A stretch of 64,000 nt of DNA from Massilibacteroides vaginae (GTDB lineage: Bacteria > Bacteroidota > Bacteroidia > Bacteroidales > Tannerellaceae): contig NZ_FXDJ01000007.1 in NCBI RefSeq assembly GCF_900178525.1, forward strand, positions 496,001 through 560,000, given 5' to 3'. The position numbers and the translations under genes are program-made. Below the pieces are notes generated by a model, which was given only the letters and a program-made list of their open reading frames with translations, searched no databases and was not told where the DNA came from. This document shows positions 28,134 through 37,641 of this stretch, one piece after another (position 1 is the stretch's first letter; each line of letters starts with the position of its first letter).

Positions 28134-28340
28134 TTTAACAATTCAAAATTGACCTTGAAATGGAGGTGTTATTTTGCATTACTATTTGTTTGAAAAGATA
28201 TCCTTTATTTTTCCGGAAATATCCTTTATTTTTGAGAAAATAACCTTTATGTTTTTCGGCATAAACAACCGACTGATTATCAACAACATAAAAAACCACT
28301 CAAAAACAGACAAACAAGTGCCGTTTTTAACTTAAAAAGT
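28134..28340 (+). repeat. Interspersed triple-unit repeat, copy 2
   Basis: It contains CATTACTATTTGTTTGAAAA, three units (GATATCCTTTATTTTTCC, ATATCCTTTATTTTTGAG, ATAACCTTTATGTTTTTC), the segment CTGATTATCAACAA, and the terminal palindrome TTTTTAACTTAAAAA (about 28324-28338). Block order and spacing match copies 1 and 3. Confidence 0.8.
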
Positions 28341-28387
28341 TTTAAAAAAGGTTTGTTGTTAACCGGATATTTCAGCTGGCTGTTTGT

Positions 28388-31219
28388 TTATTTGATCAGG
28401 ATACGTTTGCTTACATTTACTTTTTGGGTTCCAATTAGTTTAATAATGTATACTCCGGTTTGCCAACCTGTGCTGTTTTGGATATATTCGGTTGCAGAGG
28501 TTGCGACAGTACGTTGTGACAACGCGCGCCCGGTCAGATCATACAATACTGCCGTGCAGTTTTCGTTTGATGAGTTTACGATACGGATTGAGTTATCCAC
28601 AACCTCAACCTCTACTAAATTAATCCCTAACGTATCATCCAGTTTTGCGATGTCGGAAACTATTGTGAAGCGTTTACTTGCAGCGGGCTTTCCTCCTACG
28701 ATCACGTACCCGGCGTTATTACGAATCGGATAGGTTCTCTTGCTTAAACGATCGTACAGATATAAACCACGCGCTTCCACTTCCGGCAACACGGAAAGAT
28801 GTAACGTATAGTCATTTTCACTATCTGGAGTAAGTCCGATATCGGTACCTTCCAATTCGGGAACTGTAGCTACCTGGTATTTATTGTCATCACCGTCAAC
28901 GTAGATCTGTACCAATCCTTTTTCTATTATTTTCCGCCCATCCCATCCATTATCAAAGCTACGGGTTGTCAGGATATTTTCAAACAACCAAACACGGTCT
29001 GCCGATTCGTCTCCGATAACGTCCATTACGATATAAGGTAATTTTTCTTTTACTTCTCCGGCAGAACGGGTACTAACTCCATCAGCAACTAATTCATTTT
29101 TTACTAGTTTATCATACTTTAGCGTCAGATCATTACCTGAAGGAACAGAAACCATAAAAGCATGCATAGAAGGTATTACTCCGGGCACTCCCGCTGATCC
29201 GGCCAATTGTAGTGGAACTGCAGTATAGCCTCCGCTTTTTATTTCAGAAGAGCCAAGAGGCACTCCACCTAATTTACGCCATTGATCACGAGTACCGGTA
29301 TTGAATAAATACACAGTTTGCGTACCAGCGAAGTCTATCGCTTCACTTGTAATCGGAATCGCGGCTGTATAAGAGTTTCCAATCAGATTCATACCCGGAT
29401 AATTCACGCTCGCAGTATAAGTCAATGGCACAGAAGCATCTCCTACATTAAGTGCTCCTTCATAACGATAGTTGCCAGTAGGTGGTGCTTTCAGATCATT
29501 GGTCATCTCATATCCTTTGAAGGCCTCTAATAGAGTTGCCGGCTCAATCAAAACCCATTTGTTTCCATTGGTTGGCTCATCCCATCTATTTACTGTTTCA
29601 TCACCTTCCACATCGTCATACGGGAATACAGAAGACTGAACAGGAACGCCAAAATACTGCCAACTACGGGTATAAAATCCGCAGGTTGCGCAATCATACG
29701 CTTTATTATAAAACTCAACCGTAGCCTGTACATTTTTATTTTTATCCGGATCTCGAAAGATCAACGAACCGGCAGGTTCTGTTGGCGAAGCCTTTATAAT
29801 AATTGTTCCGGAATCAGAATTATCATCCTTTACTTCTCCATTTATTTTTAGCTGGTTGCCTCCTGTAGGAATAATCAAATCTTTATCAGAGTTATTAATA
29901 AGGTCACCGATTACACGATCAGTATCCAAATAAAGATCATTTACTGCTGGCTTTCCCTTATTATTTTCAACCGTAGCAAACTCCACATTCTCTCCTTCAA
30001 CAGGCACCTTTTTGCCCGTCCAGTTCCTTTCTTTATCCCAATCCTGACCTTCCGGATCATTCCCTCCGATCCAGTAATTGACTGAATCCGGTTCAGGTTC
30101 CGGGTCCGGTTCTTTTTCTCCTGTTTCGGGATTAAAACATCCCGCACCAGTGAAATTAACTTTACAATCAGCACAGTCTCCCCATTGAATATTCGGTTCG
30201 GGTTCAGATTCAAGAGGTTTAATAGCACTAGTATTATCAAGCATTTCTTGTATATTTGACCCCCCGCCTGTCTTTGTGTTCTTGAACAACTGATTGCCGG
30301 AAACCCTAATATTATTTACTCCTCCTACTTTTCCATTCCAACTAAACTCTCCATAAACACCAGGGACTGTTGGCCCCAAAACATCCATATCCACAAGGGT
30401 ATTAGAGAGAACCTCAACCTTACCATGGTTGTAAAAACTCTTTCCACTACCTTGTATTTTCGAAAGAGTTATTACTCCATAATTATAAACATCTCCTGAA
30501 CCGTCTAGATTCTCTTCGATAAGCATTTGTCCCGTATTATAGATCTTTCCTCCCTGAAGATTAAAACCTTTAGTAGTGATAATTCCACAATTTGAATACA
30601 CACTCTTAGGAGATAATCCAAATTGAGATTTAATGTCCAGTTTTCCTTGATTTTGGAAATGCAGAGCTGTTGAAGATCCAACATTCAAGTTCTCCTCTAT
30701 TATAAATTGGGCTTTCGGATTATTATTAATTGATATTTTAGAGTCATTACCATTTAGGTTCAACACGTGGACATCAAACTTCCCATCGTTGTTTATGGTT
30801 ACATTTTCACCTTTAAAAGCGGTGTTACCAGTTGTCGTAAATTCACCTCCGGAATGTACGTTAAGTGTTAAATTGGGGTTAAACTCGGGGTTTCCCATTT
30901 CTAAGACCCCATACAGTTCTATAGTAATATGATAACTACTATTATTATTAGCCATATTATTCCTTATCGTCAATTTCTTACCCGAAGCTACACGTAATGT
31001 TATCCCATCAGCCCAAGAAATATCACTGTATTCCAAATCTCCGGTAATACAGTATATCTTGTTGGCTTTCAAGTCTAACGAATTCTGGTATTGATCTTTG
31101 GCCGCGATTTCAATATCGCACTTATCCGTGGCGGATTGAGCCTGAATTCTTTCTAACGATCCTACAATACATAAGAGAAAGAAAAAGAAAGTAAGGAATA
31201 TATTTTTTTTCATCTTCAT
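28388..31219 (-). CDS. Large secreted surface protein with T9SS type A sorting domain
   Basis: From the ATG at 31219 the protein has 943 residues; a longer reading from 31249 overlaps the upstream gene and starts before the signal peptide. The signal peptide is NIFLTFFFFLLCIVG. Residues about 60-330 form short repeated Asn/Gly-rich beta strands, like a beta-helix (NNDGKFDVHVLNLNGNDSKI). A Pro-Glu-Asp linker (PDPEPEPDS) near residue 380 leads to further beta-rich domains. The last 75 residues match the T9SS type A sorting domain (IRIVNSSNENCTAVLYDLTG, then GVYIIKL). It should cross the outer membrane by the Por system. It follows fimbrillin genes in the same transcription unit, so it may be displayed with the fimbriae. 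No enzymatic domain is evident. Confidence 0.85.
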   Translation of the reverse strand: MKMKKNIFLTFFFFLLCIVGSLERIQAQSATDKCDIEIAAKDQYQNSLDLKANKIYCITGDLEYSDISWADGITLRVASGKKLTIRNNMANNNSSYHITIELYGVLEMGNPEFNPNLTLNVHSGGEFTTTGNTAFKGENVTINNDGKFDVHVLNLNGNDSKISINNNPKAQFIIEENLNVGSSTALHFQNQGKLDIKSQFGLSPKSVYSNCGIITTKGFNLQGGKIYNTGQMLIEENLDGSGDVYNYGVITLSKIQGSGKSFYNHGKVEVLSNTLVDMDVLGPTVPGVYGEFSWNGKVGGVNNIRVSGNQLFKNTKTGGGSNIQEMLDNTSAIKPLESEPEPNIQWGDCADCKVNFTGAGCFNPETGEKEPDPEPEPDSVNYWIGGNDPEGQDWDKERNWTGKKVPVEGENVEFATVENNKGKPAVNDLYLDTDRVIGDLINNSDKDLIIPTGGNQLKINGEVKDDNSDSGTIIIKASPTEPAGSLIFRDPDKNKNVQATVEFYNKAYDCATCGFYTRSWQYFGVPVQSSVFPYDDVEGDETVNRWDEPTNGNKWVLIEPATLLEAFKGYEMTNDLKAPPTGNYRYEGALNVGDASVPLTYTASVNYPGMNLIGNSYTAAIPITSEAIDFAGTQTVYLFNTGTRDQWRKLGGVPLGSSEIKSGGYTAVPLQLAGSAGVPGVIPSMHAFMVSVPSGNDLTLKYDKLVKNELVADGVSTRSAGEVKEKLPYIVMDVIGDESADRVWLFENILTTRSFDNGWDGRKIIEKGLVQIYVDGDDNKYQVATVPELEGTDIGLTPDSENDYTLHLSVLPEVEARGLYLYDRLSKRTYPIRNNAGYVIVGGKPAASKRFTIVSDIAKLDDTLGINLVEVEVVDNSIRIVNSSNENCTAVLYDLTGRALSQRTVATSATEYIQNSTGWQTGVYIIKLIGTQKVNVSKRILIK

Positions 31220-31223
31220 ATCA

Positions 31224-32144
31224 CTACTGCTTAGTTTGTTGCTCTTCAAAGCTTATATCGTACAGATAAAAATCATTACGTATAATCCGGTCCGGAAGGA
31301 ATAATCGGTGCGATTCGTCTCCAAATTCCGGAGGAGGAAGTAAGGAAGAACCTTTACCTGGTATTTTCACCTCAATGGCTGTTCCTTTTACATCGCTTTC
31401 GTTCAAATAGGTTTCTATTGTAAAGGAGGTCACTTTTCCTCCTTTCTCATCAACTTCTGTTAATGAGTACCAATCAGAAGAAACCAGATCAGCTGGTTTC
31501 AAATTGGGCTTTATTACATAAGTTGCCTTATCAAAATTCACAAAACGATATTTGTAGGCCGATTTAACGTCTTGTTGGTCGGTCGATAAATTCACATGCA
31601 ACTGCAATTTTGCTAGCACACGTTTCAACGAAATCTTATTTAACTGATTATTTGTTTCAAAATTATGTGAATTCTTATTTCCAACCATCAGTATAGGTGT
31701 TGTTAGTTCAGGTGACCACGGTAGTGACAACTCTGAGAAAACAGCATTCAGGTCATCAATAGTGTTCACTGCGTCTAACTTAGTCTTTATAGCAGCACAG
31801 TTTGCTACAATATATACGTTGCGTGTTGCTGCTTCTTTCTGGGTTAGCTTTAAAACAATCTTTTCCGCAGTCCAGGCACCTTCACTAAAATCATCATCGA
31901 TATAATAACTCTTCGTATCTGAATCAGAAAACAGAAAAACATATAAATTATCAATTCTCTGCTCCTCTTCGGTACCAATATCAGTCGTTGCTGGGATACC
32001 TGCCCCGTTCTTCGTAAAGGAATTTACAGACAATAATATCTCGACCGGTTTATTTACTGTTTTGCCGACTTCCTCTTCTTCAGAACAGGACATAAGCAAA
32101 AAAGCAAACAAAAGCGCACTAATTAAACCTCTCATAATCAACAT
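31224..32144 (-). CDS. Fimbrillin-like lipoprotein (minor fimbrial subunit candidate)
   Basis: This protein of about 306 residues starts from the ATG at 32144 (a second ATG at 32135 is also possible). The lipobox is FLLMSC followed by an acidic stretch (SEEEEVG). The body shows fimbrillin-fold features: EILLSVNSFTKNG, RIDNLYVFLFSD, NVYIVANCAA and a conserved LKRVLAKLQLHVNLS. This lets it be grouped with Mfa/FimA-like subunits, although family membership is by fold pattern only. It starts directly after the stop of the preceding fimbrillin gene and is followed by the T9SS cargo gene, so it belongs to the fimbrial operon. A role as accessory or tip subunit is inferred from its position. Confidence 0.75.
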   Translation of the reverse strand: MLIMRGLISALLFAFLLMSCSEEEEVGKTVNKPVEILLSVNSFTKNGAGIPATTDIGTEEEQRIDNLYVFLFSDSDTKSYYIDDDFSEGAWTAEKIVLKLTQKEAATRNVYIVANCAAIKTKLDAVNTIDDLNAVFSELSLPWSPELTTPILMVGNKNSHNFETNNQLNKISLKRVLAKLQLHVNLSTDQQDVKSAYKYRFVNFDKATYVIKPNLKPADLVSSDWYSLTEVDEKGGKVTSFTIETYLNESDVKGTAIEVKIPGKGSSLLPPPEFGDESHRLFLPDRIIRNDFYLYDISFEEQQTKQ

Positions 32145-32147
32145 CAA

Positions 32148-33500
32148 TTACTTTAAATAAGTTTTCACTTTAAGATCGTTATAATAAACCTCCATATACT
32201 CGGCACCACTCGCGACCGGCTCATTATTTATTTTATAATCTTCAAAATAACCCTCTTTCATTTTATCTAAATCTAAACCAACATCGTTCATGCTTTCATA
32301 ACCAAAGGTTATTTCCTGTTTCGACGTGTCTCCATCAAAAAAAGCACCGTTCAAAGCCTTGAGCACGACCTTATGCGGCAAACAATCATCAACCGTATTA
32401 ATGATCCGTATACTACCATCATCTCCCGTTTCTATATTAAACCAATACCCCATATACAGTTCTTTTTTCACCCGACTCCAGGGCAGAATACTATATAAAA
32501 TTTCAATTCCCGTAGAAGTTCTGGAAATTCTGTATTTGTAGTGGTCGTTACGAAGTATATTAAAATCAGCTTCCTCTGTCTTCACAAAATCAAGATAATT
32601 AGCTATACTTCCCCCGTTTGTTATGATCGGAATTTTACACGAGTTATTATTAAAGAATACAATTTCAAAATAATTGATCGGTGTTGACGCCTTTGCTTCA
32701 TCCCATACTACATTCTGCGGCATAATCAACTCCGGCATATAGAACAAAAACACGCCTTGCTTGCCGGTTAATGTCGCATAGTCAAATCCCGGAGTAGTAT
32801 AAAAAGGAGAATCACCCGAAGTAGACGCCGGGTATTTTAAATTAAAATTACGATTAGCGTGATAGTAGCGAACAGACGAAACGTCTGTGGCTATCGCACG
32901 CAAATCAATTTCCAATTTTGCTACCGCGCGAATCAGTTTTACGCGCTCTTCACTTACATTATTTATATGTGGTCTGAATGGAACAGGTTGGTAAATCGTT
33001 CCTCCCGCTGTTACTTGTTGGTTGGTATAGATGCGAGACATGGGGAAACCTTTATTCTCTGTGGCACTCGTATATAACGCGTCATCTAAATTTCGCAAGC
33101 CGGACATATAGGTATTCATCACTGCACGGGTAGTGATTCCGGAAATTTCGGATTTGGGTCTGTTTGCTATGAAATAAAAGTCTCGCAAACCGGGAGTCAG
33201 TTCGACCGTAAAGGATTTCGCAATGTCATCTTTTGGTATATGCTCATCAAAATGATTAGCAATCAAGTTGCCCGTATTGGAATCAAAAACCAACATGGCC
33301 AAGTCGTGTACCCGATCTTCAAAGTCGGTATTATCCTTATTTATCGACTCTGTATCCGCCACATGGGCACGGGTAACAGCCAAATAAACAACAGGGCCTT
33401 TCCCGCCGCTATTAAGCGGAATCTCCTCGCTGCAACCCGGCATAAAAAGCAGAAGAGCGACAATAACAGTATATACTAATTTCATACGATTATAGTTCAT
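32148..33500 (-). CDS. Fimbrillin-like lipoprotein with Mfa1/FimA N-terminal domain
   Basis: The protein has 450 residues from the ATG at 33500; an in-frame TTG at 33509 is a less likely start. The lipobox is LFMPGC. The N-terminal part has the FimA/Mfa1 domain pattern: VVYLAVTRAHVAD, RVHDLAMLVFDSNTG, GLRDFYFIANRP and RVKLIRAVAKLEIDL. The C-terminal half is beta-rich (FNILRNDHYKYRISRTSTGI), consistent with the second fimbrillin domain. It lies 114 bp after FimB/Mfa2 and abuts the next fimbrillin gene. In comparable P. gingivalis loci such downstream genes encode accessory subunits at the fimbrial tip. That role is inferred here. Confidence 0.8.
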   Translation of the reverse strand: MNYNRMKLVYTVIVALLLFMPGCSEEIPLNSGGKGPVVYLAVTRAHVADTESINKDNTDFEDRVHDLAMLVFDSNTGNLIANHFDEHIPKDDIAKSFTVELTPGLRDFYFIANRPKSEISGITTRAVMNTYMSGLRNLDDALYTSATENKGFPMSRIYTNQQVTAGGTIYQPVPFRPHINNVSEERVKLIRAVAKLEIDLRAIATDVSSVRYYHANRNFNLKYPASTSGDSPFYTTPGFDYATLTGKQGVFLFYMPELIMPQNVVWDEAKASTPINYFEIVFFNNNSCKIPIITNGGSIANYLDFVKTEEADFNILRNDHYKYRISRTSTGIEILYSILPWSRVKKELYMGYWFNIETGDDGSIRIINTVDDCLPHKVVLKALNGAFFDGDTSKQEITFGYESMNDVGLDLDKMKEGYFEDYKINNEPVASGAEYMEVYYNDLKVKTYLK

Positions 33501-33614
33501 TTTTTTCAATATGGTCGTATTATATAGACCACATAAAGACCAACGGTAACAATTCAGGCGGTATAGCTTATAGAGAATAAATTCATTTCAAAATCGTTCC
33601 GTCGTGTATTTCTT

Positions 33615-34613
33615 TTAAAGTTCTAATTCAGTATCATACGAGTGAACTAACCAGTCATTCACATAAACCGCACAAGAAAAATACGTTTCCGGATCTGTTG
33701 GATGCTCCGGACCACAGGATGCACAATAATCTTTCACTAAAAACTTCACTGTAAAATCATTTTGACAAGCAATATTTACCCCTCCGGCCACAGTGTTCAA
33801 CAGAATACCGGCTATCAGATCTCCATCAAACACTTTCGCTCCTGTTTTAGGGTAGGTGATGGTAAGCCTGTTCGAATAACCGGCAACTAACTCTAACAAC
33901 GTAAAATCCCAGGCTACACTCCTGTCGGCATAGGTTGTATGTTGAACCGGATAAAACAACTGTTGGGAATTTAACGGCATAGATCCGTCAATATTAATTG
34001 TGCCATTGGCTGAAGCCATAGCAATGGTCAAGTCTTTTGGTGTAAGTTCAGTTACACTTTCGTCGAACTCCACCACCACTTTTACGCGATTGGTCTGTTC
34101 GTTCAGATTAATGGCAGTTTGTTTAAACACCTCACCAAATTCGTTTGGGTTTGGTAAAAAAACCGGTGAACTTTGCCCCTGCCATACCCGTGTATCCGTG
34201 AGATCAGCAAAAAAGTTATTCTCCGACTGAATCTTAAACATAACGTCTTTTTTAGTAGTCGTACCTTCCACAAATGATGAGCGGACAAAATGATGGTTCA
34301 CACCGGCCCAGCCAATAAATGTAAAATAACCATCAGCTACAGGCAATAGAAGTTCGTAGTCCGAACGAAGATCCACTTGTTCTTTTGTTACGGTAGTAAC
34401 TAACTTTTCGTCTTCATCAAACGCAAACACAGTAATTGACGAAACATTTCCAATAAACGTTGTATCTTCCGCACAGGGTGTCATGGAATAGAATTTCACA
34501 TATACCCCTTGAGGGCAATCAGCTAATTCATCATAGATCAAGGTATCACACCCCAATAAAATTGTTCCCAATACGAATAGAGGTATCCATATCTTGTTTT
34601 TTAAATTCATCAT
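33615..34613 (-). CDS. FimB/Mfa2 family fimbrial anchor subunit
   Basis: The ATG at 34613 gives 332 residues; the upstream TTG at 34634 is not needed. The lipobox GTILLGC is followed by the family signature IYDELADCPQGVYVKFYS. Other features are VSSITVFAFDEDEKLV, YFTFIGWAG and a Cys-rich end (DYCASCGPEHP). FimB/Mfa2 proteins are outer-membrane anchors that hold the base of the fimbria and limit its length. It follows the Mfa1-like gene by 89 bp. Its last residues, WLVHSYDTELEL, echo the end of that fimbrillin (WTVHSYDIELAY), which may be functionally related. Confidence 0.88.
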   Translation of the reverse strand: MMNLKNKIWIPLFVLGTILLGCDTLIYDELADCPQGVYVKFYSMTPCAEDTTFIGNVSSITVFAFDEDEKLVTTVTKEQVDLRSDYELLLPVADGYFTFIGWAGVNHHFVRSSFVEGTTTKKDVMFKIQSENNFFADLTDTRVWQGQSSPVFLPNPNEFGEVFKQTAINLNEQTNRVKVVVEFDESVTELTPKDLTIAMASANGTINIDGSMPLNSQQLFYPVQHTTYADRSVAWDFTLLELVAGYSNRLTITYPKTGAKVFDGDLIAGILLNTVAGGVNIACQNDFTVKFLVKDYCASCGPEHPTDPETYFSCAVYVNDWLVHSYDTELEL

Positions 34614-34702
34614 TCGTCGCGTTAAAAAAATCAATTGGTTAAGTGAAAAAAGAGGGGTGTCAAAGCATTACGACGCAGACACCCTTCTTTTCATATTTAT
34701 AA

Positions 34703-36164
34703 TCAATAAGCTAATTCAATATCGTATGAGTGGACTGTCCAAGGCAATACTGTTACATCTACAGACAACCAAGTTTCATCCACTGTTAATGGATCAGTTG
34801 GTTTAACCGGATTTCCCGGTTCAGGAATTTCAGTTTTAGGACCAGTCGGATCAGCCGGGTCAGTAGGAATTTCTGTTTTAGGTTTCGGATCCGGGTTAGA
34901 AGGATTTTCAACTCCCGGAGTTTCTGGAAATAGCGGATTCCAGTTTACACCCATTTTCTTGAATCCGGTAATATTTATATGATAGATATTATTACGAACT
35001 ACCGGTGAGTTATATGGCACCGCAACATTATCCGGATTCAGCCAAGCGTAGTAAAGCACTTTGCCACCATCATATTTTCTAACAGTCGTATTTCCGGCAT
35101 CAACGGCAGCCCGGGCGTTTGAATAATACAAACCGTCGCTACCACCTACAAAGAATGTTCCGTCTGACGCAAGAGTTCCACCATTCAAAGCAGCAGGATC
35201 CGGTGTAAATTTAGTACGAATCAGAACATAAGCGGTATTCCCTTTTTTATAGGCTGACGTATCCTCTATTCCGTATTCGTGGGTATTCTCATACAAGAAT
35301 TTACCGGCAAGAGTTTTAAAGTCAGCAGGTTTAACAACCACTTCAGTTTTTGTCGCTGCAAATAAATCATCATATACATAATAGGTAGCAGCGTCACTAA
35401 TATAAGTGGAAGTTGTAGGAAGGAATCCATAAGCAAACCCTTCGTATTCCGGTTGTTTATGTAGATAAACTTTTTTTGTTCCCTGCGCTATTGCATAAGA
35501 AATCTCAGAAAAAGCACCTTTTAACGCCGCTGAGGTTGTTAAAGTGCTACTTTTAGTTACAATAACACGAGACACCAAACGATCAACAGCAACCTTTATC
35601 TGATTGACAACCGAACCTTCTGCCTCAACTTCATCTTTAGCAATATTCGCATGAATGGCTGTTGGGCTTTTAGAACGACCGGTCATCGTAATAAAATCGA
35701 GCACCTTACCATTATCTACTGTTGCTGTATAGTTCAGGTTTTCGATTTCAATCAGTTCCTCATCAGCAGGAATTGTTGTTCCAAGTTCTTCCTTTGCGTT
35801 TAAAACAACATAAGCTGTAGCCGTTCCTTCTGTTGCCTCAATAGCCGAAGCAGGATAAACTAAATTGCCTACTCTCTTTAATGTTTCACCCGAATACCTT
35901 GCCGGCGTTAATAGTGTTCCATTATTAATAATATAAACATCTAAAGTTTTAATCGAATCATTGCCTTCATAAACCCCTGCATCGTTGTAGTCATTAGGCA
36001 AAGAATTACCGGAAGAAGCTTTTGTTCCTGCTGAAGCAGGCAGCTGCACAGCCAATCTCAAATAGGTATTACCCGCTTGCCTGTTGAGGAATATCCTCAC
36101 TATCAGTACATGAAAAGAATGGTATTCCCACTACCATTGCTAATAATAAAGTTCTAATCTTCAT
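34703..36164 (-). pseudogene. Mfa1-like major fimbrillin gene, frameshifted just after the lipoprotein signal
   Basis: The ATG at 36164 opens a normal lipoprotein signal (lipobox FFSC, Cys19, then TDSEDIPQQASG) that ends at TAA 36069-36071. The body of the fimbrillin is open in another frame from about 36075 to 34703 (NTYLRLAVQLPASAGTKAS onwards). Removing one G from the GGG at 36072-36074 joins the two into one protein. The mature part has about 460 residues. It has the Mfa1 N-domain (IKTLDVYIINNG, ATAYVVLNAKE, IKVAVDRLVSRV), the fimbrillin C-domain (VVRNNIYHINITGFKKMG), a Pro-rich TDP linker and final strand LPWTVHSYDIELAY. As read, it cannot be lipidated, so export should fail. Confidence 0.82.
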
Positions 36165-36213
36165 AATCTAAATAATTAATAATTCAAATAGTTCTATTCT
36201 AATTCTTCTTGTT

Positions 36214-37638
36214 TTATCGTGTCTTATTGAGTTCTTCCAGATTTTGTTTCGCGGCATTATGACCGGTATTAATCGCCTTTTCAAATAATTCTGTCGCTTT
36301 TTCTTTGTTTTCTTTCTTAGCATAGGCAACAGCTAAGTTGTTCCATGCCTCCGGTGTATTTTGTTTTTCCAATATCGAAATCGCGCGATCCAAAGAACCG
36401 GCCTCGATATCAGCTGTAGCGGCATTTAATTGAGCCACTTCATCTTGCGGGTAAAGACGGGAAGCAATATCAAATACTTCCTTAAACTCCGCACTTTCTT
36501 TCGGATAGCTGTTCGCTACCAAATACATTTCGTTCAAACTTAAATATTGAGGATTGGTGCGAATAATCGCTTTAGCTTCTTCTATATCAAAAGATTTTAC
36601 TACGAAATTAAGATTCAACTCATTACGACGAAGTTGCGGAAAATAATCGGCCAACAAGGTTTTGTAAGTAGTACCATTGTTCAGTCTCTTTAAAGCCGCC
36701 TCACGTGCATCTTCATCCTGTACAGAAGCAATAGTATTCAACACAGCTTCTTTTTCAGACCAGCTTGTAGCAACAATAGCACTCTTCAAACCTTCCCAGT
36801 CTTCACCTTTCCAGCTTACTGTCAGTTGATTCGCAGAGATAGCATATCGAGTAGTCAGGAAATTAGCAAATGCTTTAGCACGGCTCTCAGACAAACGATT
36901 GTTCGAGGCGGAAGCCCCATCAGGCGAAGCATATCCTGTAACTTCTGCTCCGGTTATAGTCAAGTTTTTATCGGCTTTTACCTCATCAATCAATTCAGTT
37001 AACTCACGAACTACCTGCGCATTATTAGCAAAGTTCGGCAATATGTCATACTTTCCGACCTGATAACTAAACTTGGCCGCATAGCCTTTCGAGCGTGCTT
37101 TTACCTCTTCGGCCTCTGGAGCCAAATAAGTTAATGTATATTCCGGGATATACGGAGTCTGTACAGGCAACACGAACTCCCGGATGTTTGTTAACAGACC
37201 ACAATCCGCGCAGCCGGTTAACTCTTCAACAAAAACTAACTTCGCTTCCCGCATCCAAGGTTGTGCCGGAGCGGAAAATTGAAGAGGAATAACTGCAGAC
37301 GTATTTTTTTTACGCACAAAAACAGGTATGTCTATAGACTTTCCGGACAAAGACTCAGAACGTTTCAATATTTTATGTCGCTTTGACCCACTGATCAGAA
37401 CGGAAGAAAAATTATGTGCAGCACTGCCATCCACAGCCTCCAGACGAGGTGTGATGAGCAGCATGTCATTGCTTCCTAAGTTCAAACGCTGAATAGCTAA
37501 ATTATATTCGGCACGAAAAATATGATCATCTAATGTGTAAGCAACCTGATTATACTCGACAGCCGGAATAACACCCTTACTTTGTGCATAGAGAGTGCAT
37601 GTTGTAAAGGCTATTAATAATGTATAAATGAATTTCAT
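36214..37638 (-). CDS. DUF3868-OmpA-TPR outer-membrane associated protein of the fimbrial locus
   Basis: This 474-residue protein has a signal peptide (FIYTLLIAFTTCTLYAQ). The N-terminal 170 residues match the DUF3868 pattern, with ITPRLEAVDGS, QPWMREAKLVFVEELTGC and a CADC motif. An OmpA-like peptidoglycan-binding domain follows (TGYASPDGASASNNRLSESR). TPR-like helices form the last 130 residues (NTPEAWNNLAVAYAKKENKE). Such proteins sit beside fimbrillin operons in Bacteroidales and may tie the fimbrial apparatus to the cell wall; the exact role is not established. It is 3 bp from the DUF3575 gene and precedes the Mfa1-like gene, so all appear co-transcribed. Confidence 0.85.
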   Translation of the reverse strand: MKFIYTLLIAFTTCTLYAQSKGVIPAVEYNQVAYTLDDHIFRAEYNLAIQRLNLGSNDMLLITPRLEAVDGSAAHNFSSVLISGSKRHKILKRSESLSGKSIDIPVFVRKKNTSAVIPLQFSAPAQPWMREAKLVFVEELTGCADCGLLTNIREFVLPVQTPYIPEYTLTYLAPEAEEVKARSKGYAAKFSYQVGKYDILPNFANNAQVVRELTELIDEVKADKNLTITGAEVTGYASPDGASASNNRLSESRAKAFANFLTTRYAISANQLTVSWKGEDWEGLKSAIVATSWSEKEAVLNTIASVQDEDAREAALKRLNNGTTYKTLLADYFPQLRRNELNLNFVVKSFDIEEAKAIIRTNPQYLSLNEMYLVANSYPKESAEFKEVFDIASRLYPQDEVAQLNAATADIEAGSLDRAISILEKQNTPEAWNNLAVAYAKKENKEKATELFEKAINTGHNAAKQNLEELNKTR

Positions 37639-37641
37639 CTT

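Larger units (their letters stand above)
27403..28387. other. 985-bp intergenic region with promoter, tandem AT repeats and dispersed repeats
   Basis: From the fimbrillin start rightwards it contains about 300 bp of AT-rich leader, a minus-strand promoter at 27709-27716, a 21-bp tandem repeat array at 27735-27833, a dispersed repeat cluster at 27932-28108, and copy 2 of the triple-unit repeat at 28134-28340. No gene or RNA gene was recognised. Confidence 0.7.
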
